A stretch of 64,000 nt of DNA from Membranipora membranacea (GCA_914767715.1 OU612071.1:12507493-12571492), one strand, 5' to 3'. Counted from the first letter of the stretch, positions 1 to 28,486 are shown. Notes: generated by a model from the sequence alone, not told the origin. Numbers and translations: made by a program.

Positions 1-100
1 TTGTTTGCTGAAAGAGCCACAGGTGACTAAACCCATCAAACGAATGAGGTATGTATGTGTAGCTTAGGAGGTAGTCTTTCAAACAGAATACTCAGGGAAG

Positions 101-188
101 TTTCATGGTCTCTGCAGTAAACAGAAATTTGGGACAGTGCTTCCCGAAAGTACTGTCCAAATTTCTGTTTACTGCAGAGACCATGAAA
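101..188. repeat. Near-perfect 37-bp inverted repeat (hairpin)
   Basis: The arms 101-138 and 152-188 are reverse complements apart from one extra G in the left arm, with a loop of about 13 nt. A transcript would fold into a stem of about 37 bp, the size of a microRNA-type precursor, but a small fold-back element is equally possible. The near-identity of the arms implies recent origin or selection on pairing. Confidence 0.75.
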
Positions 189-715
189 GTTGGATGTGTC
201 AGGTGTCTTCTCAACTATGAATTACCTTCAAACAACAAAACAACAAAAACTCAAGGGTGGCAATCAAACATTGCCAAAGTCCTCTCAGTGGGTTTTGGCA
301 TAGATACGATAGAGAGTAGACTGTGTTCTGACCACTGCTTAGGGTACTTTATGTCCTACTCTTAGCTTACCAGGTAAATGCTGGGTGACTGAGCAATCCT
401 CTTGTTTTCTAATCTTTCATTGATTTGAAATGTTAAAAAAATAACAGGGCTTACAACTCATGATTTATCATCCAATAACAATAAAATGAAATTATTTATA
501 AATTTTCGTTTTTGGAAACTTATAAGTAACTAAAGTTGGGGAGCTGTATCTTATAGTACAAGTCAGCGTTCTGCAGGTATTTCGAGAAAAAATATGGAAT
601 GTCATGTATTTTACCTGTAAGCTATTTGTTTGAACAATACCATAGACATCAGTTTTTATTCAGTATCATGTTATGGAAACAGTGAAGTGTCTGTGACAAC
701 ACAAGAAAGAAAGCT

Positions 716-725
716 AGGGAAATTC
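716..725. repeat. Left target-site duplication (10 bp)
   Basis: AGGGAAATTC abuts the left end of the 10.9-kb inverted-repeat element and is repeated exactly at 11627-11636 next to its right end. Confidence 0.8.
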
Positions 726-2660
726 GGGGTTTGTGAATTTGCGTAATTGCCGTATTACGCGTAATATTTTGCGTAATTATGTTAGTTTAGAATTTGCGTA
801 ATTTTAGGAGTTGTCTTCTATTGTTATGGTGATAGAGTATACTGAAAAGGAAAAGCAATTCCTTGTCAAGGTCAAAGGGAGGCCATTTCCAAATAGCTTG
901 TGTTTCATCATCCAATAAGTGAGTGGAATGTTGGGGTGATACTGCAGAGTCCTTCTTCATTCCAAAGTAAACTGATCTTAATAAGCAAAAGAAAAGGTAA
1001 ATTTTATCCATGCACAAACTCAAAGACAGATGAGATGGAAAGAGAGAGAAGAGAGAGAGAGCCACATCACTCTACTGAGACACTCCTTGTACAGGACAGC
1101 TCAAGAAGAAGTGTGTGTCCATTTGCACTGACAGAATTAAGAGATTAAGTTATCCAAAAAAAACAGGTAATACAGGGAAAATTCTGATTTGTTATTATTG
1201 GTACTGGAACTGGTACTAGCTAGGTTATTATTTCTGACCCAGTTCTGTATATAAATATGTATACAGGCTAGTATTTTGTTGTTGGAATAGTATAGTGATG
1301 TGAAGTGTAGGTTCAGGTACTGAAGTATTATCTCATATATCTGGCTGTGTGGTTATGTGCTTCTTATGTACTCTAACCAAGGAGTAAAAGACTCCTTGCT
1401 CTAACTAACCACTGTCTCCCCAAAACATTCACACATAATCCAGGATCAACTTATAATTCATAGTGACCGTGACTGTTAGTGTTAGTATAACTTCTGTAGG
1501 CCTATTTTCTACCTGAGTCCTAGCTAGCTTGTTTGTACAGGGAGTTATATAGACTGGAATTTGGAAGCGCCTCGTGCATACTTTCGAGGCAGGTATATGA
1601 TTTTGGATCGCCTTCCAGGACCTAGAAATAACTTGTCGATCTGCGGTACGTTCCAAGACCTATCAAAACTCAAGAAGTAGCTTACACTCTGTAATTCAGC
1701 ACAAGAAGTTTGTCTGTTAGTGCGCAAACCGAGCTGCACACATACTATTGGTTACATGAGTTGTTTCATATTCTCGCTTGAGAATTGGAAAGCTAGAAAC
1801 TGAATTAAGTTATTAAAAGATGTAGATCTAATTTTTTCTGTACCACACAGTTCACCTCATACCATGGACATCATTGATTTCAGCTGTCATTAATCAGGCT
1901 GTCATCATAGATATCTGCGGAAACAAAGAATCCCAATTACATGTGTCAAATTGAGAGTGTTATGAATGACAATAGTTTTGAATAAGTCATAATATTGAAT
2001 TTGCCATCTGGAGTTTTGAATCTGTCATAAGTAATGAGTCATTCTGAGCTTGGAGTACATCATGATTAATGAATTCACCCAAGCTCAAGATCTTCTCTCT
2101 CTCTATGATCACTTTCAACCCACCTGATTGTTCCATCATTTATTGATAGAGAGCAGTTAGTTTTGATGGTTTGGAGGTGCCTCAATATTTCTAGCCGACG
2201 TGAGTTAAGGTATACTTATGAGGTAGGGTAAATGTTGGCTAGCCATAAACGACGATGCTTAATGAAAACCTTTCCTCATGAGTATTTTATACTCCTCTGG
2301 GGGAGTTTCATACCATGTGTGACAAGGAGTGCAGCTCTCCTTTTGACTGTTTCTCATCTTGAACATCTGTGATAAACAGGGTTCTTCATCTTCGTTCTTG
2401 TTATATGTTTGGGGCAAGTGGTAATATAAAAATAAGCTGTTGCCGGCGTTTTAGTGTAGAAGTTGGTAATGGAATTGAACATTGTGAGTATCAAGTTTTA
2501 TTGGTAGTAATAAAGATGGGAACTGATCGCGGCCTTGTTATTATTACTGCTATCATCATTTTGGAAACGGCAAAATTTCTTTTCAGTGCTACAAATTGCC
2601 GATTGTTGATTCCTCGTGGTACTGTATTACTGCTATCATAATTATTGTGATGGTCAATTC
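726..2660 (+). repeat. Left terminal inverted repeat arm
   Basis: Pairs with 9830-11626 in reverse orientation. Anchors include the AT-rich tip with GCGTAATTGCCG and TTACGCGTAA, the block around 840-1000, the block at 1600-1680, and the block at 2260-2380. About 150 bp (2420-2580) have no partner on the right, and the inner limit is blurred by divergence. Confidence 0.75.
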
Positions 2661-4804
2661 TCATTCTGGTGATTCTCCTCGCTGTTGTTGTATGATAGTG
2701 ATGTCATTGATTACTGTAAGTTGTCATATTGTTTAGTGAACTGCTCAAAAGCATTGGTGTAGCAATGCCAGGTGCACCACATATTAGGTTGCTGATGGTT
2801 GTTACATGCTATTTTTATTCAACGAACATGGTTGATTGAAGCAAAATTTTCTGTTTGTTGGTTCTACGCTTAAGTGACCACACCCTTACGTCTGCTGAAT
2901 AAACATTAATAGGGTGATAGGGTAATAGGGTGATCATTTGAAGAAAAATAAAGCTGTGGATAGTCATGTAACCACTAAATACGGAGGTGTCCTCTAGCCT
3001 GGGTTTCAAATGGTGATTTATAAACGATAGCCAGAGTAACCAGAAGACTGAAAAAGATCCAGTAAAATCATTTTATTTTTTCAACAGTTGAAATAGAACC
3101 AGCTTGTATAATAAATGTTCTCACCTAGGCTGAGAGCTGGACATCGTTCCTACAGGGCATGATACATACCAGTGACTAAAAAAACTTGTCTTGCTCTTGC
3201 AGACTAGTTTTACCAATGCACGATTCATCAACTCGCTTTAAGACATCAGCTTTGTGAGTGCTGACGTGCTTTCTTTTGGATACTTTTTAATGGCAATTCT
3301 ATATCATTTCTTCTCAACACGATTAATGTACAGTTCCAATGGAGTCCGTATAGATCCACACAAGTTAAGATTTTGGAATTGATCGATCAAGGTTGTAGAT
3401 TAGAACACTGAAGCTGAGAACTTTCTATAGTAGTGGCAATAGGGAGAGCTTAACTTGCGTTACGTCTCTTCGGATTCAATAGACATTACCAAGAAAACTA
3501 AAAGTTGTCTTGCCCATAAGCATATAAATAAAGTATTTATGTATATAAAGTATTTATATATATATAAATAAAGTATTTATATGTTTATGGTCTCGTCTAA
3601 AGGCAAGAGAGGACAACTCCCCCTCTTTGCATTTCTCTGTTACAATGACCAATAAGCCTACATACATAAATGTGATATTCTGTATAGATTGAAAAAGTGT
3701 CAAATATTTTCAAGTTTTAGATGGCTAAGTAATTGGTCCAACTCACAAGGGCTTGAAGGTCAGAATTAATTTTTCCTGGGTAGATTTCATTTTTGAAGAG
3801 TTTGCAAATAATGGCAGATTTATGTTGATAAAAGATTTTGGACAATCTCATAATTTAGCAAGCTCCTCTACGTACAGCCTCGCACACTTTTTTGTTGTTT
3901 TCCAGTTTTTTTATAGAGTATTATTTCTAACAACTACTACATAGATAAATTACAAGCGAACTAAAGAAAAGTATAAAAATATAAATTACATGTAGGTTGA
4001 ATGCAATTGAAATATATAATAAGCTAAGGGGTTTTCGTACAAGCTGTGGTTAGAGTGTACACTGACCAACTGTATAGATTATAGGTCAAATGCACTGCAC
4101 ACCAGCAACGAAATATAGCACCGGTATTTCCAGAGATGAAATCAGGTCTGCATGAACGCAACCATTAGAAAACATCCAACTTCCTTTATGAATTGCACAG
4201 TTACAGCCCAATTGTTGCTGGCCACTTATTTGACTTTCAAATCATCATTTTGAGTGTTGTAAAGGGTTTTAGATTCCAACTCCAACTCAGTAAGAAATGT
4301 TTTAATAGGATTTTCTTTTTTAGAGAACTGCAGAATTCAAACGACATTTGGATGGGTACAATTCCTAGGGTTATATAAAAATGATGTGGTATGTAATCTG
4401 TAATCTTGGCCTCTGCTCAGAGTAAGAAGCACATATCCTTTTCGCCATAGTCTGTGTCTTCGGCATAACCCAAGAATTAATTCGGGAAGGTGAATGCGGG
4501 TTAAAATAACAGTCTATCATATTTTTGTAATCAACATAAAAGTGGGCTTCCCTCAATATAGTGAAATTTGTATTAGGTTTATTTTTTTTTTTTCTCATGT
4601 CAATTATTGCTGCATAATCAATCAACGGGCTGCAACTTCATCATTTGATTCAGGTATTTATTTGTACAACACATCAAAACATTCCAGTAAAAGGTCATCA
4701 TTTTTGAATAAAAATAATTCTGAGTAAGGTATTTTGGCGAAGAATAGGACGCCGACATTTTGGTGAATACCGATTAACCCCAGCTGTGACAATCTTAGTG
4801 ATTG

Positions 4805-5392
4805 TTAGTCACTACTGTTGATCTCTAGATCGTGGGGATGATCAGCCTTCAAACAGGATAAGTAGTAGTCTCTAAATCATTCAAATGAATCTGACTCCCA
4901 TATGGTGTCAAAAGAGACTTTACTAGGGGAAAATCCGGCCATAAAATCTCAGGCAATTTTAGTGGTAACGAAGAAATTTCCTTCGATTTTCCCCCATAAC
5001 TTTGCACTATGTCACAGTGGCATTGATAAGTTTCCATTAGTTTTCAACGTTATATCATCTTTTGTCATCAACAAATTGTGCCAGTCAAAACCAATGTCGT
5101 ACTGGAAAGTAACCAGCTTCCTAGAGTGGAAATCATTTGGCTTAAATGATCTTTTTGGGCCAAAGTTTACTGCGTAAGAAAACCAGACCAGCCAATTTGA
5201 GGTGGTGAAAGTTTCAAAATTTTCCAACAGATATTCTGTTAGATGAACAACCTTGTCTGTTGAATCATCGATAGGCACCATAGACATGATGCCATAGTCA
5301 GCCTCTTCTGTTTGAAAGCTCAAGTGCATGCTGTTTCGATGAACTGTCTTGATCTTTCATGTAAATGTCAACTTAGACACAATAGTCGATTT
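4805..5392 (-). pseudogene. Decayed reading frame interrupted mainly by TGA
   Basis: On the minus strand one frame stays coding-like for about 195 codons, ending in TAA at 4805-4807. It includes a 105-codon open block (5012-5329) rich in W, F, Y, D and K. Within the stretch all four interruptions are TGA, none TAA or TAG. That is what CpG decay of CGA arginine codons would give, so this may be an eroded gene of the surrounding element. A TAA bounds it upstream near 5393, beyond which the same frame opens again. I do not recognise the product and cannot exclude chance. Confidence 0.35.
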
Positions 5393-8274
5393 TTATAAAT
5401 TGTCAAATTTGACATCAAAATACAGGCACTCTGGTTTGTAGTGCAGCACCAATAGGTGGCAATTGCTCCATCTAGCGAGAGGAACATGGCTCAGTATCAT
5501 GGTGTACAAAACACATCCCAAGTGGGTTTGTTTGGTGAAGAGTAGAAATAAATTTTTTTTCTTCTTATTCAATGGCACATTTGACCCCTTGTACCCCTCA
5601 AATTGAGACAAGGACTGTGTGCATGTGTTTAATTTTATAATTTCATCACTGTGAAACAGGTATTGTGGGAAACTTGTTTGTCAAATAGCATGATCATGTA
5701 CGTGATATCGAAACTTTTGATCTCACAAGGAGATGAGCCGCAAATTTTGATTCAACTATGACATTAAGCAATCGGGATTTATGATCAAGAGTCATGACGA
5801 ACTGTTCCGCATGAAAAGCTATAATGAAAGGAAATCAGATTTCCAAAGTGTACACCCACTTAAGAACAATTTGCAAAATTATCTTATCGAATTACTATCC
5901 ACATTGCTATGTTGGTTTTGCAGTGAGAACATCACGAGCTCACTCCTCTGTCTGTATAAAGATGCCAGCGATTCTGGCCTTTCACCTTTCTCCTCATATC
6001 AGTTCCCTGTTGGTGTGCATTACGCAATACTTCAAATTTTAAAATCATTTGTAAAGGCTTTATTTTTCCTTCTTCTTTAGTACATGCTTGATTAAAATCA
6101 CGTTACGAGGAAAGGACCCGATATTTGATGCTCATAGGCACCTTACCTGGAATCTGTACTGATCCAAAAAATAAATCATTCAAATCACTGGCTGTCAAAG
6201 TCTAAAACAATATACTAACATATGGAGTACAATTTAAAGACTTGACAGGTAAAAATTAAGGTTTTCGCAGTACATGTGAAGAAAAGCATCCTGCAATTGG
6301 GTCTTTCGAAAATTGTTCACTATCACTGCCATTTGTGCCCAGAATTAGCTTCTCAGACGCCATTCCATGCAAAAATTTATTTTATGTACCATTGTTAATG
6401 ACCACCTTAATGTTAATCTTAATGATGTACTTATGCAAGGAATCCAACCATCACGCAATAAGCAATAAATTCCATAAACATTGGAAAATGTTGCCATAAA
6501 AAGAAGTCAAAGTCAGCCACCTATGAGTGCTGGCCAATAACGATAAAAAATTGCTACAAAATCCCTTTTAAACGTACATGGTTAGTGGCATTTGCATGGT
6601 ACAAATTCATTTGTGTAGGACATGGCAAACTTTCACACCAACTTTGCACCGGGAAGGCTATCGTACTTGGCAAGCTATTGTACCTAGCAAGCTTTCCAAC
6701 CTGGCACACTTTTTTTCCAACTCGGCAAACTTATCAGCTTTGGTCAAGACTCCAACAGCTTGCTGATGCTAAAATTTGTAAATGACCCATGCTCCACAGA
6801 TTCACCTTTATTATACATCCAATTGTTTGCAATGATGGTGACTTAACTTCAAATTGGCCAGTTTTTTTCACATCCTATCGAATTTTTTTTTTATGGCTCT
6901 CTGCGCCGTCTTCACAGCTTTCATGAGCTGTTTTGTTAATTCTATACCTTTAAACCGAAAGCCTTCTAATTCAAATAAAGAGAATAAACAGCACTTATGC
7001 TCATGCTATCGAGAATTTATGTGCTGGCCCCTAGATATTTTGTAACCAGCGGAAAAAGGGGGGAATGTGCCACTCCATAGTTCATTTGGTATGCATTGCT
7101 ATCACACTAGGTTTGCTTGTACAGAGGATAGAAAGCACTTGTGCTACAGGGATCTTTGAGCCAATTTCATAGCTTACACAAGTTGTTTAACAAGCTTGGT
7201 AGTTCTACCTTCAAACCGAAAGCCTTTCAACTCAATTTAGCAAGCTATATAGGTCTCTAGGCTCAGCTACAAACATCCAAGTTCATAGCAGGCCAATGTA
7301 TGCAACAATTGGACAAAGCTTCAAAATGATCTAAACTTTGTTGGGAGGATCACTTAAACATGGCTGTAAAAAGTAGCAATACATGATATTTAACTTAGAT
7401 TTGTGGTGTTCCTTTGTAAATGTTCATATCTTACCTCAATCGTCTGCTTGCGGCCTTGTATGCAGCCCCAATTGCCTATAGCATTACGTCCTATCATACA
7501 ATTGTTATAGCCTCCATCACCATATACCAGTGCTGTCAAACTCTTGTGTCGTCCTGGTTGACTCACACCAAGTCAACGGGCAGTCAATTGCGCTGAAATA
7601 AAAACTGGAAAGCAGCAGCAAGGCATCCACTTTTGGTGGTGACAATAAATTGGAAGCTTGAGAAAATGCTAAATATAGGCCTATTGTGTTCATGGATTAT
7701 CAGCCACCGGGTAAGGCAGACAAATTAGCCGATTGTGGTTGATATGAAGACGCCTCAAGATGCACCGGATCTTGCCAAACTATGGTTTTATCCTGAAATA
7801 ATCCTAACAGCACTTCAATTAAAGCTACTCAGGGTGGTAAATTAAATGTTACTAATTTATCAACAGAGATAAAGACCATACTATCATTATTCCCAAAAGA
7901 TAAAAAAGAAACACCAACACACTTTAAAAAAAAATTTAAACCAAAAATCGAATGCTAATGTAATGAAACTAAACACGGATATTCATAATAGAGACCGCAG
8001 GGGTATTTTTTTTGCCCAGGCATACCACATGCCATGTTTGCTTTGAGACTAGCATCCAAACCAACATGCAGATCCCAAATCACTAACAAGCAGCATTCTA
8101 ACAGCTTTGTCTGTGCATCATTTTATAATGATATAATTTGAAATTTCAAGCAACCATTCAAGACAGTTAAATCAAGGAGTGGTTAAATGTTTGAGTCAAA
8201 ATTTTAGCTAGTTTCCCCTGAAGTGACCTCTAAATGGCACACAAAGCATCTTTGAAAAGTATAGCTAAAGTATC

Positions 8275-8680
8275 ATGATCACCACAAACCATCAAAGGCA
8301 GATTGTTTTCCGTAAATATTACATGACATCAAACATGCTGTTGGAAGGACCATTACTGTGGCCACACAACCCGTTTTTGGAAGTTCTCACATGCGAAGCC
8401 GCTTTCATGAAGCATAGTACATACAGTACAAGTTTTCCTCGATTTTTAAGTTGTTTTTGAGTATTCTGTGGTGCGCAATTCAGGAAAACCTGCTACGCAG
8501 TGCCAAAGTCTGTTGGCATTTCCTGTATGTATGACGCTTAATCGGTGCGGCTTCGTATGTGAGAATTTACAAATAAAAATTCTGTGGCCATAGTTATGAT
8601 CCTTTTGACAGCATAGTTGGTGTCATGGAGAAATAAGGCCAAATGTATACCTTTGATGGTCTGTGCTGATCTTGACACAT
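8275..8680. mobile_element. Palindromic MITE inside the large element
   Basis: Sequence at about 8277-8410 is the reverse complement of about 8530-8680. Matching blocks include ACCATCAAAGG with CCTTTGATGGT, TGTGGCCA on both sides, and GCGAAGCCGC with GCGGCTTCGT. The arms are clearly diverged, and the element is nested in the 10.9-kb insertion. Confidence 0.6.
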
Positions 8681-9829
8681 TAGCTGTATATTGCTGAAAA
8701 TTAGGTTGTGCTTCAAATACACATTACTCTAGAGGAAATTACTAATTTGATCTGTCTCATATTGTTGCATGAAATTTCAAATTGTATCATCAAATTTTAC
8801 AAAAATCACACACATTATGACATGACGTAAAAAAAGTCACTTCAGGCTTATCTTGTATCATCTAAACCTAAGATTATGATGAAATATAGCGCTTTCTCAC
8901 ACTTGTTTGTTTTGTTATGTTAGGCTCTAACCAACTAAGCTACCTCATACATATGAATTGTTATATGAAAGATCTGTTTTATAGTCTGACAGATCAATTT
9001 GTTTCTTGGACAATTAGAAAATAAGTTGAAACATTTTTTAAATACTTTATAAGTAAGAAAGCCGTACAGCATATTCAACTTTTTGCGTTTTAATACATTC
9101 TTGTACTTATACTTATTGTTTTCAGTAAAATAGACTGAAAATTCCAAATCCAAACACAAGAAATGGAAATATATTTCCGTCTCATCAATGCAATTAGAAC
9201 AACCAGAAGATTTTAGCGATTCGTTGAAATAAAATTTGTGTGTTAACACTGAACAGTTTGGGACTCCCTGCACCACCCTCCCACCCTCCCTGCACTGAAT
9301 AACAGAAAACCAACAAGTTGGTTAGTTGTCTTCACTTACTTTAAAAGGGGGCAACTCCTTAGACACAATAGTAATCTTGATCAGCTGTTATGAGAGACGT
9401 ATGATGATATCTGACCATTTGCAGAGTAAGAGGCAATGAAAGTATTTCAACTGTTTTGCAGCCTCGAAGTTATCGAAGAATTAATTTAAGTCCTCTTTGC
9501 AACGGCTAAGTATGACTGTAAAGCAGCAAGGCGACAGACTCTCTCATGAATATATGGCCTGGTACAATATGTGGGTTACCCCAAAACAAAACGCGAAGCG
9601 TAAAAGTAATCGCAACCTGGATATTGTCATATCACAATGCATTGCTTATTTAAATTTGTTTGATATAGTATATCAGTTCACGCAGCTATGCTACACCATC
9701 CCACAAGTTTGTTTTCATAACAAGAAAAGTTCTGTGAACATGAGCTGATAATTTGTTCGATACGTCTAGAAATCTTGTGATCTTTGCTGCAACAGCACAG
9801 TCTCTTTAGAATGAAAAAAGCGAACAGGG

Positions 9830-11626
9830 ATTTTCACTTCAAACAATGTCGATCATAATGAGCAGGTAATTTTACAAAAAGACAACAGCAATCAATGACA
9901 TCCATGGAATATAATAATTGGCAATTTGGATCACTGAACAGATATACATCGGGAACGGAAGATAAAAAGCACTGTTTGCCACATATGTTCAAGAGAAGAA
10001 TCTGACATACGGTGAGCTGCACCTTGACACCAATGGTATGAAACTCCCCAGAGGAGTAAAAAATACTCAGGAGGAAAGGTTATCATTACGTATCGTCGTT
10101 TATGGCTAGCCCACATTTACCCTACCTCATAACTTAACATAACATTAACTCCCACGTCAGCTAAAAATATTGACTCACCTCCAAACCATAAAAACTAACT
10201 ATAGATTATATTTACTCGTCTAAGGTAAGCGCTCTCTATCAATAAATGATGACACAACCAGCTTGGGTTGAAAGTGAACAGAGATATAAGAAGATTGTGA
10301 GCTTGGGTGAATTCATTGATTATGATGTATTCGAAACGGAGTAGCCTATGGCGGATTCAATACTTATGACAGATTCAAAACTCCAGATGGCTAATTCAAT
10401 AAATTATGACTAATTCAAAGCGTACATTATTGTTCACAACACTCTCAATTTGGCGCATATAATTGGAATTCTTTGTTTGCCGCAGATATCAATGATGACA
10501 GCCTGATTAATAACAGCTGAAATCAATGACGTCCATGGTATGAGGTGAACTGTGCGGTACAGAAAAAATTAGATCCAGCTTTCCACTCTTCCCAAGTGAG
10601 AATATGAGACAACTCGTCTAATCAATAGTATGTGAGCAGGGAGAATTCTCCCTGATGTGAGCAGCTCGGTTTTTGCACTAGCAGATAGACTTTTTGAGCT
10701 AAATCACATAGTGTAGGCTACTTCTTGAATCTTGATAGGTCTTGGAACGTACCACAGATTGACAAGTTATTTCTAGGTCCTAAAAGACGATCCAAAATCA
10801 TGAACATGCCTCTAAAGTATGCACAGGTGCTTCCAAATTCCAGTCTATGTCTATGTCTATGTCCCGGTACGAACAAGCAAGCTAGGACTCAGGTAGAAAA
10901 TAGGCCTACTCATGCTATACTTACTAACAGTAACACTAACAGTAACACTAACAGTAACACTAACAGTCACTGTCACTATGAATTTTTTTGGGGAGACATT
11001 GTGGTTCGAGTACATAAGAAGCACATAACCACACAGCCAGATATATGAGATGATACTTCAGTACCTGAGCCTACACTTCACATCAATATTCCAACAACAA
11101 AAACACTAGCCTGTACACATATTTATATTATATACAGAACTGGGTCAGCAATAATAATAACTTACCAATAACAACAGAACAAGTCAGTATTTTCCCTGTA
11201 TTTTTGATAACTTAATCTCTTGTCAGTGCAAATGGACACACATTCATCTTGAACTGTCCTGCAGAAGGAATGTCTCAGTAGAGTGATGTGGCTCTCTCCC
11301 TCTTCTCTCTCTTTCCACCTCGTTTGTCTTTGAGTTGGTGTATGGAAAAATTTACCTTTTCTTTTGCCTATTTAGATCAGTTTACTTTGGAATGAAGAAG
11401 GACTCTGCAGTATCACCCCAACATTTCACTTACTTATTGGATGATAAAACACAAGCTATTTTGAAATGGCCTCCCTTTGACCTTGACAAGGAATTGCTTT
11501 TCCTTTTCAGTATACTTTATTATCATAATAGTAGAAGACAACTCCTGAAATTACGCAAATTCGAAATTAATATAATTACGCAAATTATTACGCGTAATAC
11601 GGCAATTACGCAAATTCACAAACCCC
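9830..11626 (-). repeat. Right terminal inverted repeat arm
   Basis: Reverse complement of the 726-2660 arm. It ends at 11626 in CACAAACCCC, next to the right copy of the 10-bp target duplication. It contains a private run of a 12-bp unit (TAACAGTAACAC) near 10925-10970 that is much shorter in the left arm. Confidence 0.75.
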
Positions 11627-11636
11627 AGGGAAATTC
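11627..11636. repeat. Right target-site duplication (10 bp)
   Basis: AGGGAAATTC, identical to 716-725, immediately follows the right end of the long-TIR element. Confidence 0.8.
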
Positions 11637-11839
11637 CCATGCATGAATGACACCTATCTAGACAGACAATCTTGCCAAGAAGTGCTACACTGACCCAGCA
11701 GGGCAATACAGACTTGATCCAGGAATACGTATTACACCTTTGACATGCAATGAGCTTGGCCAAGTCTGCAGTGTGCTTGAATTGGATGTTTATTGTGGTC
11801 ACATGATGATCCAATGAATGAATGAAGAAATGAATTTTA

Positions 11840-12340
11840 TTTTGTTTTGAGATGGATGACTGAACACAGCAATCGTGTATTGCTTCCGAGTTTCTTCAAT
11901 GTAATTGTTGTTTCAACTGCTAGGCTATTGTCCGGATAGCTCACCTCCTCCAGCAGCAAGGGTAGTGACCGGGATTCAAACCTGCAATTCTCAGATTGAG
12001 AAGCTTGAATCCTTACCACTACGCCACCCTGCCTGCATGGGGCAAATAATTTTCACAAACTGATCGTCAATATCTGGGTATGAAATTAACGCACTAGGTG
12101 ATGACGTCATAAGTGTCCACTAGTAAGCCAGTAACTGCGTAGATAATTACGGAGATGATTAATTTTATACCCAGATATTGACGATCAGTCTGTACAAATT
12201 ATTTGCCCTTTGCAGGCAGGGTGGCGTAGTGGCAAGGATTCAAGCTTCTCAATCTGAGAGTTGCAGGTTTAAATCCCGTTCACTACCCTTGCTGCTGGAG
12301 GAGGTCCGCTATCCGGACAATAGCCTAGCTTGCCCACTCC
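11840..12340. mobile_element. Two tRNA-headed SINE copies, head to head
   Basis: The + copy (about 12165-12340) has an A-box-like segment in GGGTGGCGTAGTGGCAAGG and a B-box-like segment in GGTTTAAATCCCG. The opposite copy (about 11900-12065) is its reverse complement, including CAATATCTGGGTAT versus ATACCCAGATATTG at the inner edge. The pair forms a potential large hairpin directly upstream of RNMT. The remaining 12342-12600 holds no recognised feature. Confidence 0.6.
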
Positions 12341-12608
12341 TACCTCATACAGGAGTGCGCTAAATAGATGTGATAATTCTTATTCTACTGTAGGCCCTAA
12401 GCATATTCTCATTTGCCCCGAAAGGGGTCTTGGATAGCAATAGAGTTGATATTATTATATTATTATTATAGGTGACAACGCTGAGATCTAAGCCTCAATT
12501 AGTTATCTTGGAGCTATACTGAATTTAATGAGCACAAATTTGCCTGAGTGGCAGCAGTAGTTTAAATTTTATATAAAGCTACAGACGTGTTGTTGAATCT
12601 TTTTGTAG

Positions 12609-27875
<15,267 letters not shown>

Positions 27876-28162
27876 TCAGTAAGATCATGATAAACCGTCT
27901 TTCACCTGTACAGATATGTATCACTTTATTATCTTTGACTATGAAATTTACTTAGAAGAGCGGCAAGCTTTAAAATCTCTTATAAACGGACCGTTAGTCA
28001 TTGCTATGAAGAGTCCATGTTACACAATCAAATAGGATGTATTCATATGATATCGTGAAGAGCTGCTCTGCATTCAACAGTGATCTATGACTTTTTGACC
28101 AATCTCGCTCAGCTAAACCACTGCCTGGTTATTTTGACTTTACATGTATTAATTGCATCATG

Positions 28163-28300
28163 ATTTAGATGCATTATTTCTCCCTATCCGGTAGTACAGC
28201 AAGAGGTGCAGGCTTGAATATGTTTCATGATTTAGATGCATTATTTCTCCCTATGCGGTAGTACAGCAGCACAGGGTGCAGGCTTGATTGTGTTTCCGTT
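28163..28300 (+). repeat. 67-bp tandem duplication in the RNMT 3' region
   Basis: Two copies of TCATGATTTAGATGCATTAT with TTCTCCCTAT(C/G)CGGTAG, TACAGCA and GGTGCAGGCTTGA. The second copy has a 5-bp insertion (CACAG). Confidence 0.85.
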
Positions 28301-28486
28301 TTATAGTAGTTCATGCTTTGTTGAATAACTCAAATAGAGCAGCAATTGACATATGACTTTGCTGGAGTAATCAAAACAAACCGCTGGACTTTAGTGAAAG
28401 CTGGTATCGGAAGTGAATTGTTCTGCTTGCCCTTTGTCAACAGACAGCGCAGACTAATTAATTCAAAGTCTTTAAGAAATCAACAC

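Larger units (their letters stand above)
1..725. other. Gene-free flank of the large insertion
   Basis: I see no exon-like open stretch with splice sites here. The only clear structure is the hairpin at 101-188, which also accounts for the short open frame that runs through it. The last ten bases (716-725, AGGGAAATTC) are the left target-site duplicate of the insertion that follows. Confidence 0.6.
726..11626. mobile_element. 10.9-kb long-terminal-inverted-repeat DNA transposon, probably non-autonomous
   Basis: Seen: the ends are GGGGTTTGTGAATTTGCG and its reverse complement. Inverted arms extend inward about 1.8-1.9 kb at roughly 90% identity near the tips, more diverged inside. An exact 10-bp direct repeat flanks the element. 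Known: target duplications of 9-11 bp with long TIRs are typical of Mutator-like elements (MULEs); Polintons make 6 bp and hAT elements 8 bp. Inference: a MULE-like element, but no transposase could be recognised. The interior (about 2660-9830) contains a decayed frame at 4805-5392, a palindromic element at 8275-8680, short AT-rich repeats near 3540-3590, and otherwise no recognisable gene. The short open frames inside the arms occur in both arms and look like chance. Confidence 0.75.

Noticed and set aside
105-365. 86-codon open frame at the left edge
   Set aside because: Its first third is the hairpin and the rest has no family or splice support.
5393-5611. Upstream continuation of the decayed minus-strand frame
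   Set aside because: Same frame but separated by TAA and containing a low-complexity Lys/Phe/Leu run; not convincing as coding.
726-11626. Polinton/Maverick or viral integration
   Set aside because: The 10-bp target duplication, long low-complexity arms and absence of recognisable polymerase, capsid or integrase genes do not fit.
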